From Euleptes europaea (lineage: Eukaryota > Chordata > Lepidosauria > Squamata > Sphaerodactylidae), in the NCBI RefSeq assembly GCF_029931775.1, contig NW_026612052.1, positions 310,001-374,000 on the forward strand: a DNA stretch of 64,000 bases, in the 5' to 3' direction. The translations under genes were made by a program, and so were the position numbers. Below the pieces are notes generated by a model. The model did no database searches. It was not told where the DNA came from and saw only the letters and a list, made by a program, of their open reading frames with translations. Shown one piece after another: positions 12,275 through 23,419 of this stretch (its first letter is position 1; each line of letters begins with the position of its first letter).

Positions 12275-13127
12275 TTTGTGTGTGTGGGGGAGAGACATGT
12301 GGTTCCACACAGTACACAAAATACAGAGTTCTACTCCATTTCCGTGGTTGGAGAGAAATGTAAAATCTCACAATAATGATAGAACTTCAGAGAGCTAGGC
12401 GGTAGGATAGCCATAATGAACACTCTATAGGTTCAGGAATCCGATAAAAAGAGGCAGCTCCATAAGATTATAGATGTGCAAATTCTTGAACATGTTGGTG
12501 TTAACCATGTCTTACAAAGAGAAGTGTGATTTAAACAACAGCTACTGCTCTCCAGAATGCTAGAAAAGTTAATTATGTAATCCATGCTAAGGAATCCAAG
12601 TGATTATGGGACAGGGTGGGTATTACAATTTTGTAGAAGGAAAACAAGAAAGGAAAGAATGTTAAATGAGTGAAAGATAGGATTGTATTGTATAATGGAA
12701 CCATGTGATGGATTGAATGACACACTCCAGTAGTGTCAGTCCATATAACAGATGCCAACATCTATGAATCATCCAAAATGGATACAAGTATTAAATTGAA
12801 AACCTGGGGGGGGGGGAGAGAATATGCATTACTGGGTTTATACAGTAAAGTTAGAATTTTACAAAGTCTCAAAGCCAAAGTGGTATTAGGCTGGCAGTCA
12901 TTTCAGAACAGTTCTGCTTAAAAATGCAGCATCTTTATCGGTTTTCTTAAAATAATCCCTCAAATCTCTCACCTTCTCACTGATTACAGTAATCCAAGTA
13001 ATTATCATTCACACAATGACTGCTTGCAAGAAATATATAATTCTCAGATCTGTTCTATTTCAGGTCCTCAAAGCAAAAAGTTTTGTGGCAAATACAATTC
13101 TCTTGAGGCAGGAGAAGGGGAGAATGT

Positions 13128-13291
13128 GTAGGTTGTATCCAGTCGGATATTTTGCTCAATTCTCCTCCTAGCAACAGCCCCTGTTCCATGTGGCTTTGGT
13201 CAATGCAGGTCCCACAATCCTCAGCATAGCCTTTTTGGTGGTCAGAAAGCACACCTTGTAAACCAATAGAAAAGTTGATTGGATACAACCC
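13128..13291. mobile_element. Small inverted-repeat element (GGTTGTATCC ends)
   Basis: The left end GTAGGTTGTATCCAGTC pairs with the right end TTGATTGGATACAACCCT. The middle has a CCCACAATCCTCAGCATAGCC segment also seen in the elements near 3250, 49540 and 55590. It is short and non-coding, probably a MITE; the superfamily is not determined. Confidence 0.5.
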
Positions 13292-13439
13292 TGTGTATGT
13301 GCACTAACGTACATATGTCTGCAGAAGCAGACAAAAGTACAAGTAAGATATCTGATGCAAATTAATCTGAAGTTGAAATAGATCAATTATTTCATGCTGA
13401 ATTAAAGAAATAAATTGATTGGTCTATCATGAAGACTAG

Positions 13440-13700
13440 TCTCTCAATGAAGGTCAATAGTGCCTTCACAATTCTAGGTCTCTTCACATGGACAGCTGGT
13501 GTGTAGACTCTAAAGGTGATCAGATCCTGGGCTTCTGTGTGCCTTAAAAGTGTAGAATATGCCAATCTAGGGAAGGCAAAGCAATTCCCTCTGCACCAAC
13601 CAATACTACCTCCATCTTGTCTGGAATGAACTTTAGCCTGTTATCCCTCAGCAGCTTTCACATCCTCTCTTGTCTATCACCTGCCCATTGCAATCAGTTT
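13440..13700 (-). mobile_element. L2-like LINE reverse transcriptase fragment
   Basis: On the minus strand one frame reads LRDNRLKFIPDKMEVVLVG, matching the LINE motif NANKLKLNPDKTEVLLVG of the reverse transcriptase region. It is short and surrounded by non-coding sequence. Confidence 0.55.
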
Positions 13701-13954
13701 GCTGCAGAAGCAATGCCACTCTCTATTTTGTACAGCTCACAGTTGAAGTTACAGTAAATACAATAGTACTTGAACAATCTGTCAAAGTTCAATACCCTTC
13801 TCCATGTATTCTACACACATGGATGGAAGTATAAAGGAGGAAGAACGGATTGCTGGGCTCAAAGAAAAGATCCACAAAACAAATTTCATCTAAAATAAAA
13901 TTTTGAAGAAAATTTTGGCTTTCCTGAATGGGTGAGCCAAAGTAAAGTACCTGC

Positions 13955-13977
13955 ATGCACACACACACACACACATA
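13955..13977 (+). repeat. (CA)n microsatellite
   Basis: A short run of CA dinucleotides, GCACACACACACACAC, is seen here. Confidence 0.9.
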
Positions 13978-13997
13978 CAGTGGAGCAATTCAACCCA

Positions 13998-14420
13998 AAT
14001 ATTTATTTATTTTATTTAAAACATTTCTGTGCCACCTTTCCACCCAAATAGGGTCTCCAAGGTGATGAACACCAAAGCATTAAAACATTTAATCAAATGA
14101 AGTATATGTACATCAATTCAATACAAAACACATAAACACACAAAACACAAAGAACAGGGAGGGAAGCCAATAAACATTATTGAAGGTATGCCAACACCAC
14201 CACCACCCCTAAAAAACCAAAGTCTTCACCCACTAGTAGAAGACAACAATAGAGGGAGATAGATGATCCTCTGTGGGAAGGGAATTTCAAAATTTTGGCA
14301 CCATGACCAAAAGACTTTTTCACAAGTTGCCACCTATCTACCCTCAGATGGCAAGGACACCCAAACCAGGGCCTGCAAGGATGATCAAAGTGTACAAGTA
14401 GGTTTATTTGGGATAAGATG
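13998..14420 (-). mobile_element. LINE 3' end fragment at the start of array unit 1
   Basis: In reverse complement, GGGTGGAAAGGTGGCACAGA followed by AAATAAAATAAATAAAT is a common squamate LINE 3' end. The adjoining 14200-14420 stretch (CACCCACTAGTAGAAGA and CAAACCAGGGCCTGCAAGG) is repeated at the start of the other three units and has a diverged relative at 57400-57560. Confidence 0.45.
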
Positions 14421-14426
14421 ATCCTG

Positions 14427-14990
14427 GAGAGCCAGTGTGGTGTAGTGGTTAAGAGCAGTGGTTTGGAGTGGTGAACTCTGCCACTTAAGGGAGACTCAAA
14501 CCAGTTTACAATCACCTTCCCTTCCCCTCCTCACAACTAACATCCTGTGAGGTAGGTGGGGCTGAGAGAGCTCTAACAGAGCTGTAATTTGCCCAAGGTC
14601 ACCCAGCTGGATTCATGTGTAGGCGAGGGGAAACAAATCCAGTTCACCAGATTAGCCTCCACCACTCATGTGGAGAAGTGGGGAATCAAACCCGGTTCTC
14701 CAGATGAGACTCCACAACTCCAAACCACTACTCTTCATCACTACACCATGCTGGATTCTACACCACGTTGGCTCCAAAACATGTGTGTGTGTGTGCCATC
14801 AAGTCACAGCTGATTTATGGAGACCCCATAAAGACGTTCAGAGGTGGTTTGCCATTGCTGACTCTGCGTGGGCTGAGAATGTTCTGAGAGAACTGTGACT
14901 GGCCCAAGGTCACCCAGCAGGCTTCATGTGGAGTGGGAAAGTGAACCTGGTTCCCCAGATTAGAGTGCAACATTTACTGTATCTAAACAA
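14427..14990. mobile_element. SINE cluster, unit 1
   Basis: A truncated plus-strand tRNA-SINE head (GTGTGGTGTAGTGGTTAAGA) is followed by a near-complete minus-strand copy ending at about 14755. Next comes a minus-strand SINE with a Bov-B-like tail (GCCATCAAGTCACAGCTGA). The arrangement is shared by all four units, so it predates the duplications. Confidence 0.8.
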
Positions 14991-15109
14991 GGGGCTGATA
15001 TTCATAGCTCAATGTACAATGATGGCAGAATCTAAAAGCGGGGGCACCCTCCACACAACACAAAGATGTTAAAGATACTTCATGCGACCCACACAACCTG
15101 TCCCTCAAG

Positions 15110-15302
15110 TAGGGTTGCCAGGTCCCTCTTCGCCACTGGCGGGAGGTTTTTGGGGTGGGGTTTGGGGAGGGGAGGGACTTCAATGCCATAGAATCCAATT
15201 GCCAACATGGCTATTTTCTCCAGGTGAACTGATTTCTACCAGCTGGAGATCAGTTGTAATAGCAGGAGATTTCCAGCTACTACCTGAAGGTTGGCAACCC
15301 TA
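15110..15302 (+). mobile_element. TAGGGTTGCC hAT-like element, unit 1
   Basis: The 193-bp element has ends TAGGGTTGCCAGG and TTGGCAACCCTA. It is flanked by CCCTCAAG and CCCTCAAT, an 8-bp target-site duplication with one change. Confidence 0.85.
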
Positions 15303-16489
15303 CCCTCAATCAATTAAATCTGGCTCAAGGAATACTCCTGAGCTTTTTATGTAACTTTACCCTCACCAATAAGAGAAGAACTAATCTCCCTTAAAGACTT
15401 GGTCCTTTGAGGTTTTCTGAGAAGCCAAATGGAATGTGGAGACCTTTTTCCATTGGGGACATGTAGCAAACCCCATTCTTGAGTCATTGTTCATCTACTA
15501 GCACCATCTTCAAAATGATACACAATGTCTCAACAAGGGAGCACTTATCTTGTTATTATACCACCAAGCTCTCTCAGGTGGTTTGTGCATTTCATTAAAG
15601 AGTTGTCATGGAAAAAGTGTTGGTGGCATTTCCCCAGTGATGTGGAATAAATATAATTGAAGTAGGATTTTGCTTCAACAGCTGCACTTTGTAGCTGTCT
15701 TGCAGATTATTTTGAACTGGAATTTCTCATCTCGTTCCCCCCCTCCCCCATTCTAGTTAGATGCTTTTAAAGAAAAAAGACTCATAGGTACACGATTGAA
15801 AAGACCTATGCATGGGAAAGTTTTTTTTTTAAAAAAATCTGGTGTTAAGGGACTTCCATGGTAGATTGTGCTCTTGGTGATTTACCAAGTGGCACTTCTT
15901 CTTTGTAACACATGAGAATGTAAAGAAAAGCTCTAATTCGTGGCAGTAGAGCTAAAAACGGAAGACACAGAGGGTTATGCCTCAAAGAATTTGCTTTGGT
16001 GATAACTTATTCCCAGGATCTATTCTGTCCCTTCTAAATTTGCTCCCCACATTGCTCTTGGGGCCACAAATGTTGTAATTTCTCAGCAGTACCATTGAGA
16101 AAACATGGCAAGTCTATGCCTTAGTATAACTCAATAATGCCTGGTGTGTATATTTTCAAGGGGAAAATATGCATTGTTTCTTTGGTCGTTTATGCATGGC
16201 TGTTTCCCTCACCATCACCCCTTTGAGGGTTTCAGGTCTTTGTTTTGATTATGCATGTCGTTTTGATTATGCATGTCGTTTCTGACCATCAGAGGTTGCC
16301 TCACTCTCCCCCTACATTTCCCCATGTTTCAAATTTGAGATAAAATAGGTCTTTCAAAATGTGGGCAAAACATGGGGGAAATGAAGGGGGAGAGCATTTT
16401 TAGTATTTTTTTTTAAATAGTCATGATATTCTAAGATTCTTATTTTTATACATATATATTTGTAATTGTTTGTCGTTATCCCAGCTACA
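15303..16489 (+). other. Upstream flank of OR-1
   Basis: This non-coding stretch is conserved in all four units and is the likely place for the OR promoter and any non-coding first exon. A TATATATTTGTAATTG segment lies just before the acceptor TTATCCCAG at the start of the coding exon. No specific factor site was called. Confidence 0.4.
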
Positions 16490-17431
16490 ATGCAGAACCA
16501 GACAGAAGTTACTCATTTCATACTGATGGGCCTGACAGATCGACAGGAGGCTCAGATCTTCTTGTTTGCTATCTTCTTGTTCCTCTATCTATCAAGTGTG
16601 CTTGGAAACGGCGCTATCATGTGTGTGGTGGCGACAGAGCGCCGACTTCACACACCTATGTATTTCTTCCTCGGTAACCTATCTTGCCTGGACATTTGCT
16701 ACTCTACAGTCATTGTTCCCAAGACCCTTGTTGGCTTTCTGTTGGCCCACCAAAGGATCTCCTTCATTGGATGCATCACTCAGCTCCATTTCTTTCATTT
16801 TCTGGGCAGCAGCGAAGCTCTTCTTCTAGCAGCAATGGCATATGATCGATATGTGGCTATATGCAACCCCTTGAAGTATCCTCTCATCATGTGCCGAACA
16901 GCGTGTCTTCTACTGGCAGCAGCCACATGGACCATGGGATTCTTCCATGCCTTGATGCACTCCGTCATGACCTCCCGACTGCACTTCTGCGGCCCCAATA
17001 TCATTGAGCATTTCTTTTGTGACATCAAACCGCTCTTGAGACTGGCATGCAGTAACATAATAGTAAACCTCAGCCTCCTCAACATTGTAACTGGGTCAAT
17101 TGTCATGATCCCCTTTGTCTTAACTCTTCTCTCCTACCTTTACATCATCTCCTTTCTGTTCTTGAAGATCCAAGCACATAGTGGGAGATGGAAAGCCTTC
17201 TCTACCTGCAGCTCCCATCTCACAGTTGTAGGGCTGTTTTATGTGCCAGTGCTGTTCAACTATCTCCCTCCATCTTCAGGAGACTCCCCACAGAGAGACA
17301 TGATCGCGACCCTCATGTACAGTGTCGTTACCTCTTTTTTAAACCCCCTGATATACACCCTCAGGAATCAGGAGATGAAAACAGCCATGAGGAAAAGCTT
17401 GGGTAGGCTACTGCAATCTGTAAGGAGATGA
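16490..17431 (+). CDS. OR-1: olfactory receptor, family 12D-like, intact
   Basis: This is a class A odorant receptor of the olfactory neuron membrane, signalling through Golf. It has 313 residues in one coding exon. I start at MQNQTEV because TTATCCCAG, a splice acceptor, lies five bases upstream; the frame is open for eight more codons upstream. OR landmarks are present: NQT glycosylation site at 3-5, GN at 40-41 in TM1, LHTPMYFFLGNLS at 53-65, MAYDRYVAIC at 116-125 closing TM3, KAFSTCSSH at 235-243 opening TM6, and PLIYTLRN at 286-293 in TM7. FFHALMHSVMTSRLHFCGPN and HFFCDIKPLLRLAC are signatures of subfamily 12D. Unit-specific changes include KYPLIMCRTA after DRY. A candidate poly(A) signal AATAAA lies at 17911 and is conserved in all four units. 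Confidence 0.96.
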   Translation: MQNQTEVTHFILMGLTDRQEAQIFLFAIFLFLYLSSVLGNGAIMCVVATERRLHTPMYFFLGNLSCLDICYSTVIVPKTLVGFLLAHQRISFIGCITQLHFFHFLGSSEALLLAAMAYDRYVAICNPLKYPLIMCRTACLLLAAATWTMGFFHALMHSVMTSRLHFCGPNIIEHFFCDIKPLLRLACSNIIVNLSLLNIVTGSIVMIPFVLTLLSYLYIISFLFLKIQAHSGRWKAFSTCSSHLTVVGLFYVPVLFNYLPPSSGDSPQRDMIATLMYSVVTSFLNPLIYTLRNQEMKTAMRKSLGRLLQSVRR

Positions 17432-19430
17432 GCATAATGCAAAAATGTATTGATGATGCTGCCTCCTGAAGTGGACAATGAACACAACAGTGTGAGGACT
17501 TTTATGTGGCGGGGGGGGGGGGGGGTAACAGCCATACAGAAGGGAATGCATTGTGATGGGAAACACATGGGAGAAACTTACAAATGATAAATTACTTATG
17601 GGACTGTCCTTGTTCAAAATGTCCACACCACATGAAATGAGAACATGCATGAAAAGAAGAAGGACGCTTCAGCTAAGGTGAAAAGTGTTCAGCTCTTGAA
17701 GCTTTCTGGAGAGGATGCAAAACGCAGTTCTTATTAAAAAAATGTCACAGGGCTGCTGAGTAACCCCTTACATTGTTTTAACTGTGGCCTCCATTTGTTA
17801 TCATGATATGTTGTTTTTAATTTGGTGTTGGCACTCTTTTATTGTCTTATAGGTGTTCTAATGAAAACTGCTTCAAACCTCCAAGAAGCAGGATGTACAT
17901 GTGTTATATAAATAAATGGAACCTCTGTGTTCAGAAACACTGTATTGCAGTCTCAGGTTCTGGGGGGGGAGCATGGGGAGAGCTGTTGTCTTCACGTTCA
18001 GCTTGTGGCTTCCTTGGAGGAATCTGGCAAGCCACCACTGGAAGCAGGGCTCAGACTCATCTATGAGCCCAGTTTGCTAGCATGTACTGAGAAGGGTTGG
18101 GAGCTGGCACAAGTTTCAGTGGCTTGTCTGGTGAGGCGGGGGTTCAGCTGAGCTAAAAGACTGGGCCGTTTCTGCCAGGATCACTTTCCCAGGCTCTAAA
18201 AACAAAAATGTGTAACTACCCATTAATTACAGAAGTGGAAGAAATCACTCATAGATCATTTACGGTATAAAACAGTACTTTCACCTGAAGGATTCAGTTT
18301 GACTTTACTGCTCTTCATTTTTTTTGGAGAAAAAAATATCCATATTCAAAATCAGTGGAACTGGGAGACTGATGAGCAAGTAACCTGAGATAACTTATCA
18401 ACACATTTACTTTATATACAATTTGGGTGTCCACCTTCGCTGTTGTTACATACAGAAGACTTAGGCTGAAGAATAAATAAGGTCATTATTCTCCATGATA
18501 GCAGTCAGTTTATTTTTCCATAATAGTGGAAGTTAAAGGTTCCTGCTTGCAGGGGAGTAAGGCATTGCTCTGTGTAACAGGGGATTCAAGTTAAAAATCC
18601 TGAGCAATCGTATCCTGACTTACTTTGAAAGCAATTTGCATCTGCTCTTCTAATGGGAGACTAAACCATCTCTCAAATTCAAGATTCCCACAGACTGACC
18701 TAAGCAGCAAAAATCCCTTTTCAGTAAGGTTATTTACTTCCAGGGCTTACACCCTCCAAGTGGAGCCTGAAGATCTCCAGGAATTATACTGATCATCAGC
18801 CCACAGAGAAATGTTTATCGGGAGAAAATGGCTGCTTTATAGGGCAAACGCTACGGCATTATAACCCACTAAGGTCCCTCCCTAGGTTCCACCCTCAAAT
18901 CACCAGGAATTTCCCAACATGGAGTTTGCCAACGATATAACACTTTGACAGTGTTTTCTGACGATGGCTCTGCTATGCATTCTTGCTCCATATATCACCT
19001 TCAGAAAAGATGATACCTGGATTAGCCATATTTTCCAGGCTGTGCTTTCTAGTTTGAATCATGGCTGCATAAAAGTAACACAGAGAGTAATGCAATTCCT
19101 CCTAAATGCCTTCTAGATCTATCTCCTAAAGAACAGAAGTTTTAAAATGTTTCTTTTTAAAAGCCCACTGTCTACTTAACAAGCAGTTTACTACAATGAA
19201 ATCCTTATCAGTCCCCCAAAAGACAGGCACCAAGCCTTCTGCAAGCTGCCTTAAGTAGACTGACATTAATAGCTCCAGCTGCCCCATGCAGGTGCAGTAA
19301 ATTGTTTCCTATTTGGTTTCCAGCAAGGGATGGGGGAAAGGAACTATTGTGTTTTAAGCTACTTAAATAGACTGGCTGATGAACAACATCATGTTCCACA
19401 CTCAGGCACATAGCTCACACTGCCAACCCC
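17432..19430 (+). other. Downstream flank of OR-1
   Basis: Non-coding DNA with a G run of about 14 bases at 17512-17525, a candidate AATAAA at 17911, and a repeat relic at 18735-18935. The sequence CATTTACGGTATAAAAC at 18259-18275 is the undisturbed target site of the insertion found after OR-2, OR-3 and OR-4. Confidence 0.6.
18735..18935 (-). mobile_element. hAT-like element relic of the TTGCCA family
   Basis: In reverse complement it reads AACTCCATGTTGGGAAATTC, and CTCCCGATAAACATTTC replaces the usual CTCCAGG segment of this squamate repeat. Only its distal part survives in units 2-4 (about 24822-24880, 31411-31470, 37765-37822). Confidence 0.5.
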
Positions 19431-19660
19431 CCCCCCCAAACCCCAAAAGTGTTCACCCACTAGTAGAAGAAAACAGGGAGGGAGAGGGAGACAGATGATC
19501 CTCTGTGGGGAGGGATTTCCAAAATTTTGGCACCAGGACCAAGAAGACATTTTCACAGGTTACCACCCATCTACCCTCAGATGGCAAGGGCACCCAAACC
19601 AGGGCCTACAAGGATGATCAAAGTGTACAAGTAGGTTCATTTGGGATAAGATGATCCTGG

Positions 19661-20236
19661 AGAGCTGGCATGGTGTAGTGGTTAAGAGCAGTGGTTTGGA
19701 CCACTGGACTCAGCCACTTAAGGGAGACTCAAACCGGCTTACAATCACCTTCCCTTCCCGTTCCCACAACAGACACCCTGTGAGGTAGGTGGGGCTGAGA
19801 GAGCTCTAACAGAGCTGTAACTTGCCCAAGGTCACCCAGCTGGCTTCATGTGAGGAGTGGGGAAACAAATCCAGTTCACCAGATTAGCCTCCACAGCTCA
19901 CATGGAGGAGTAGGGAATCAAACCCGGTTCTCCTGATTAGACTCCACCGCTCCAAACTGGCACACTTAATCACTACACCATGCTGGCTTGTGCACCACGT
20001 TGGCTCCAAAACATGTGTGTGTGAGTGTGCCATCAAGTCACAGCTGACTTATGGAGACCCCGTAAAGACATTCAGAGGTGGTTTGCAGTTGCCTGCCTCT
20101 GCATGGGCTGAGAATGTTCTGAGAGAACTGTGACTGGCCCAAAGTCACCCAGCAGGCTACATGTGGAGTGGGAAAGTGAACCTGGTTCCCCAGATTAGAG
20201 TCCATTTCAGTTAACCACTGCACCACACTGGCTCTC
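19661..20236. mobile_element. SINE cluster, unit 2
   Basis: Same composition as in unit 1: a plus-strand tRNA-SINE head, then a minus-strand tRNA-SINE. At 20013-20236 a complete minus-strand SINE follows, with tRNA head GCCAGTGTGGTGCAGTGG and Bov-B-like tail, the structure of Sauria-type SINEs. Confidence 0.8.
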
Positions 20237-20423
20237 TAAAAATGTAGAAACATGTACAAAACATATGGGGGGGTCATGAAATTATTTTCCCGACTACACT
20301 GTTATTATATTTTTGTTTTGCTTCTTCTTGTTTCACTAGCATATAGATGGAAAATTAAAACGGGATAAGACAAATTTCAGAGAATAGGTTTATCAATGGC
20401 TAGTAGCCATGGTTACTAAAGGG

Positions 20424-20790
20424 AACCTCTACATTCAGAGGTAAAAAAAACCTCTGAATACCAAATCTAAGAGGAAACAGTGGGGAAAGGCCTTGGCCTC
20501 TGTGCCCTGTTTTTGGTCCTCTCGGGCAACTGGTTGCCCAGTATGTAAAACAGGATACCAGACTAAATGGGCCACTGGTCTGATCCAGCAGGGCTCTTCC
20601 TATTTTCTCATGACTGGCAGATCTAAGTTGGTAATTGGGGGCATCATTGTGAAGAGGTCCCTCAAATAATTGGTCCCAGACTGTGAAAGTCTTTAAAGGT
20701 AAGGATGAGCAGCACCTTGAACTGAGCTTGGAAATGCGCCAGCAGTCAGTGAAGCAGTTTTAATTTTGGTATAATGTTCTCACAACATGA
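20424..20790 (+). mobile_element. CR1 3' end plus adjoining LINE fragment, unit 2
   Basis: GGCCACTGGTCTGATCCAGC, then AGGGCTCTTCCTATTTTCTC, is the classical CR1 3' end. An older LINE-like fragment with GAGCAGCACCTTGAACTGAG follows at about 20630-20790. The same pair occurs in units 3 and 4. Confidence 0.7.
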
Positions 20791-21012
20791 AACGACCAGT
20801 GAATGTTGGGCCTCCATTTTTTTTCCTGCACGTTTGACATTTCCAGGATACCTCAAGGGCAGTCTCTGGAGAGTGCAACGTTAATCTAAACAAGGGGCTG
20901 AAATTCATAGCTCAGTGTCCAATGAGGGCAGAATCTAAAAGTGGGGGCACCCTCCACATAACACAAAGATGTTAAAGATACTTTATGCTACCCACACAAC
21001 CTGTCCCTCAAG

Positions 21013-21204
21013 TAGGGTTGCCAGTCCCTCTTCGCCACCGGCGGGAGGTTTTTGGGGTGGGGTTTTGGGAGGGGAGGGACTACAATGCCATAGAGTCCAA
21101 TTGCCAACATGGCTGTTTTCTCCAGGTGAACTGATTTCTATCGACTGGAGATCAGTTCTAACAGCAGGAGATTTCCAGCTACTACCTGGAGGTTGGCAAC
21201 CCTA
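21013..21204 (+). mobile_element. TAGGGTTGCC hAT-like element, unit 2
   Basis: The 192-bp element has inverted ends TAGGGTTGCCA and TTGGCAACCCTA. The 8-bp target-site duplication CCCTCAAG is perfect (21005-21012 and 21205-21212). Confidence 0.9.
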
Positions 21205-21212
21205 CCCTCAAG

Positions 21213-22477
21213 CAATTAAATCTGGCTCAAGGAATACTACTGAACTTTTAATGAAACTTTACTCTCATCCAACAAGAGAAGAACTAATTCCCCTTAAAGA
21301 CTTTGTCTTTTGAGGTTTTCTGAGAAGCCAAATGGAGTGTAGAGAGCTTTTTCCATTGGGGACATGTAGCAAACCCCATTCTTGATTCATTGTTCATTTA
21401 CTAGCACCATCTTCAAAATGATCCAGGATGTCTCAGCAAGGGAGCATTTACCTTGTTATTGTACCACCAAGCTCTCTCAAGTGGTTTGTCCATTTCATTA
21501 AAGAGTTGTCATGGAACAAGTGTTGGTGGCATTTCCCCAGTGATGTGGAATAAATATAATTGAAGTAGGATTTTGCTTCAACAGCTGCACTTTGTAGCTG
21601 CCTTGCAGATTATTGTGAGCTGGTATTTCTCATCTCGTTCTCCCTACCCCCCTACTGCCACCCCTTTCTGGTTAGATGCTTTTAAAGAAAAAATCTACCA
21701 AGACTCACAGGTACAAGATTTTATTTTTTTATGCCAATAAAGGCTTTGTTGTTGTTGTCACAGGTACATGCTAAAAAAGATCTATGCATGGGAAAGTTTT
21801 TTTGTTTTTTTTAATCTGGTGTTAAGGGGCTTTCATGGTAGATTGTGCTCTTGGTGATTTAACAAGTTGGAGTTCTTCTTTACAAAACATGAGAACTTGC
21901 ACAAAAGCTCTAATTCATGGCAGTAGAGCTACCAATGGAAGACGCGGAGGGTTATGCCTCAAAATATTCACTTTGGTGATCGCTTATTGACAGGATCTAT
22001 TCTGTCACTTCTAAACTTGCTCCCCACATTGCCCTTGGGCCCACAAATGTTGTAATCTCTCAGCAGCACCATTGAGAAAATATGGCAAGTCTGTGCCTTA
22101 CAAGGCATGCATGTATTCTGATTAGTATTATAGGAATAACTCAATAATGCCTGGTGTGTGTATTTTCAAGGTGAAAATATCCATTGTTTCTTTGGTCTTT
22201 TATGCATGGCTCTTTCCCTCACCATCACCCCTCTGATGACTTCGGGTCTTTGTTTTGATTATGCATGCCGTTTCCGACTGTCAGAGGTTGCCTCTCTCTC
22301 ACCCTGCATTGCCCCATGTTTCAAATTTGAGATAAAACAGGTCTTTCAAAATGCGGGCAAAACATAGAAAAATGCAGGGGGAGAGCATTTTTCCTATTTA
22401 AAAAAAAGTCACGATATTCTTCGATTCTTATTTTTATACATATATATTTGTAATTGTTTGTCGTTATCTCAGCCATA
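21213..22477 (+). other. Upstream flank of OR-2
   Basis: Conserved with the other units. Near 21730-21755 there is a short insertion absent from unit 1, with ATGCCAATAAAGGC and TTGTTGTTGTTG, which looks like a LINE tail. TTATCTCAG at 22464-22472 is the acceptor for the coding exon. Confidence 0.45.
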
Positions 22478-23419
22478 ATGGAGAACCAGACAGAAGTTAC
22501 TCATTTCATACTGATGGGCCTGACAGATCGACAGGAGGCTCAGAACTTCTTGTTTGCTCTCTTCTTGCTCTTCTATCTAGCAACTGTGGTCGGAAATGGT
22601 GCTATCGTGTGCGTGGTAGCGACGGAGCACCGACTTCACACACCTATGTATTTTTTCCTCAGTAACCTATCTTGCCTGGACATTTGCTACTCTACAGTCA
22701 TCATTCCCAAGATGCTTGTTGGCTTCCTGTTGGCCCACAGAAGAATCTCCTTCATTGGATGCATCACCCAGCTCCACTTCTTTCATTTCCTGGGCAGCAG
22801 CGAGGCTCTTCTTCTAGCAGCCATGGCATATGATCGATATGTGGCCATATGCAACCCATTGCAGTATCCGCTCATCATGTGCCGAAGAGCGTGCCTTCTA
22901 TTGGCAGCATCCACGTGGACCATGGGATTCTTCCATGCCTTGATGCACTCCGTCATGACCTCCCGACTGCACTTCTGCGGCCCCAATATCATTGAGCATT
23001 TCTTTTGTGACATCAAACCGCTCTTGAGACTGGCCTGCAGTAGCATAGTAGTCAACCTCGGCCTCCTCAACGTTGTCACTGGGTCAATCGTCATGGTCCC
23101 TTTTGTCTTAACTCTCCTCTCCTACCTTTACATCATCTCCTTTCTGTTCTTGAAGGTCCAGTCACATAGTGGGAGATGGAAAGCCTTCTCCACTTGCAGC
23201 TCCCATCTCACAGTTGTAGGGCTGCTTTATGTGCCAGTATTGTTCAACTATCTCCCTCCATCTTCAGGAGACTCCCCACAGAGAGACATGATCGCGACCC
23301 TCATGTACAGTGTCGTTACCTCTTTTTTAAACCCCCTGATATACACCCTCAGGAATCAGGAGATGAAAACTGCCCTGAGGAAAAGCTTGGGTAGGCTACT
23401 GCATTCTGTAAGGAGATGA
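22478..23419 (+). CDS. OR-2: olfactory receptor, family 12D-like, intact
   Basis: This is a 313-residue odorant receptor. The start at MENQTEV follows the acceptor TTATCTCAG by five bases. All OR landmarks (GN in TM1, LHTPMYFF, MAYDRYVAIC, KAFSTCSSH, PLIYTLRN) are intact and no stop interrupts the frame. It differs from OR-3/OR-4 at about 14 positions, several in transmembrane helices: VVGN versus VLGN in TM1, CLDICY versus CMDICF in TM2, SSEALL versus SSEVLL in TM3, and LMYSVV versus LMNSVV in TM7. A conserved AATAAA lies at 23841. Confidence 0.96.
   Translation: MENQTEVTHFILMGLTDRQEAQNFLFALFLLFYLATVVGNGAIVCVVATEHRLHTPMYFFLSNLSCLDICYSTVIIPKMLVGFLLAHRRISFIGCITQLHFFHFLGSSEALLLAAMAYDRYVAICNPLQYPLIMCRRACLLLAASTWTMGFFHALMHSVMTSRLHFCGPNIIEHFFCDIKPLLRLACSSIVVNLGLLNVVTGSIVMVPFVLTLLSYLYIISFLFLKVQSHSGRWKAFSTCSSHLTVVGLLYVPVLFNYLPPSSGDSPQRDMIATLMYSVVTSFLNPLIYTLRNQEMKTALRKSLGRLLHSVRR

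Larger units (their letters stand above)
12275..14180. other. Intergenic DNA between the V2R gene and the OR array
   Basis: The V2R promoter should lie at the left side of this stretch, but no motif decides its position. I recognise a G run near 12807, a small inverted-repeat element at 13128-13291, an L2-like LINE fragment at about 13440-13700 and a CA repeat near 13955. No coding exon was found. Confidence 0.5.
14180..19430 (+). repeat. Tandem array unit 1 (contains OR-1)
   Basis: This is the first and most diverged of four tandemly repeated segments. The unit order is: LINE-like piece, SINE cluster, TAGGGTTGCC element, about 1.2 kb of upstream DNA, the OR coding exon, then about 2 kb of downstream DNA. 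It lacks the CR1 3' end present in units 2-4, and it lacks the hAT/PHKA insertion. Spacing between the ORs of units 1 and 2 is 5988 bp. Confidence 0.8.

Noticed and set aside
14427-14475. Possible tRNA gene
   Set aside because: A- and B-box resemblance is that of a SINE head; no cloverleaf with a plausible acceptor stem and anticodon arm was seen.
16795-17106. Antisense ORFs of about 100 codons within OR-1 to OR-4 (also 22783-23094, 29372-29683, 35725-36036)
   Set aside because: They recur only because the OR coding sequence is conserved; there is no family resemblance or independent signal.
20969-21313. ORFs of 86-114 codons reading CHRVQLPTWLFSPGELIS, found many times
   Set aside because: They are translations of the TAGGGTTGCC element, which is non-coding.
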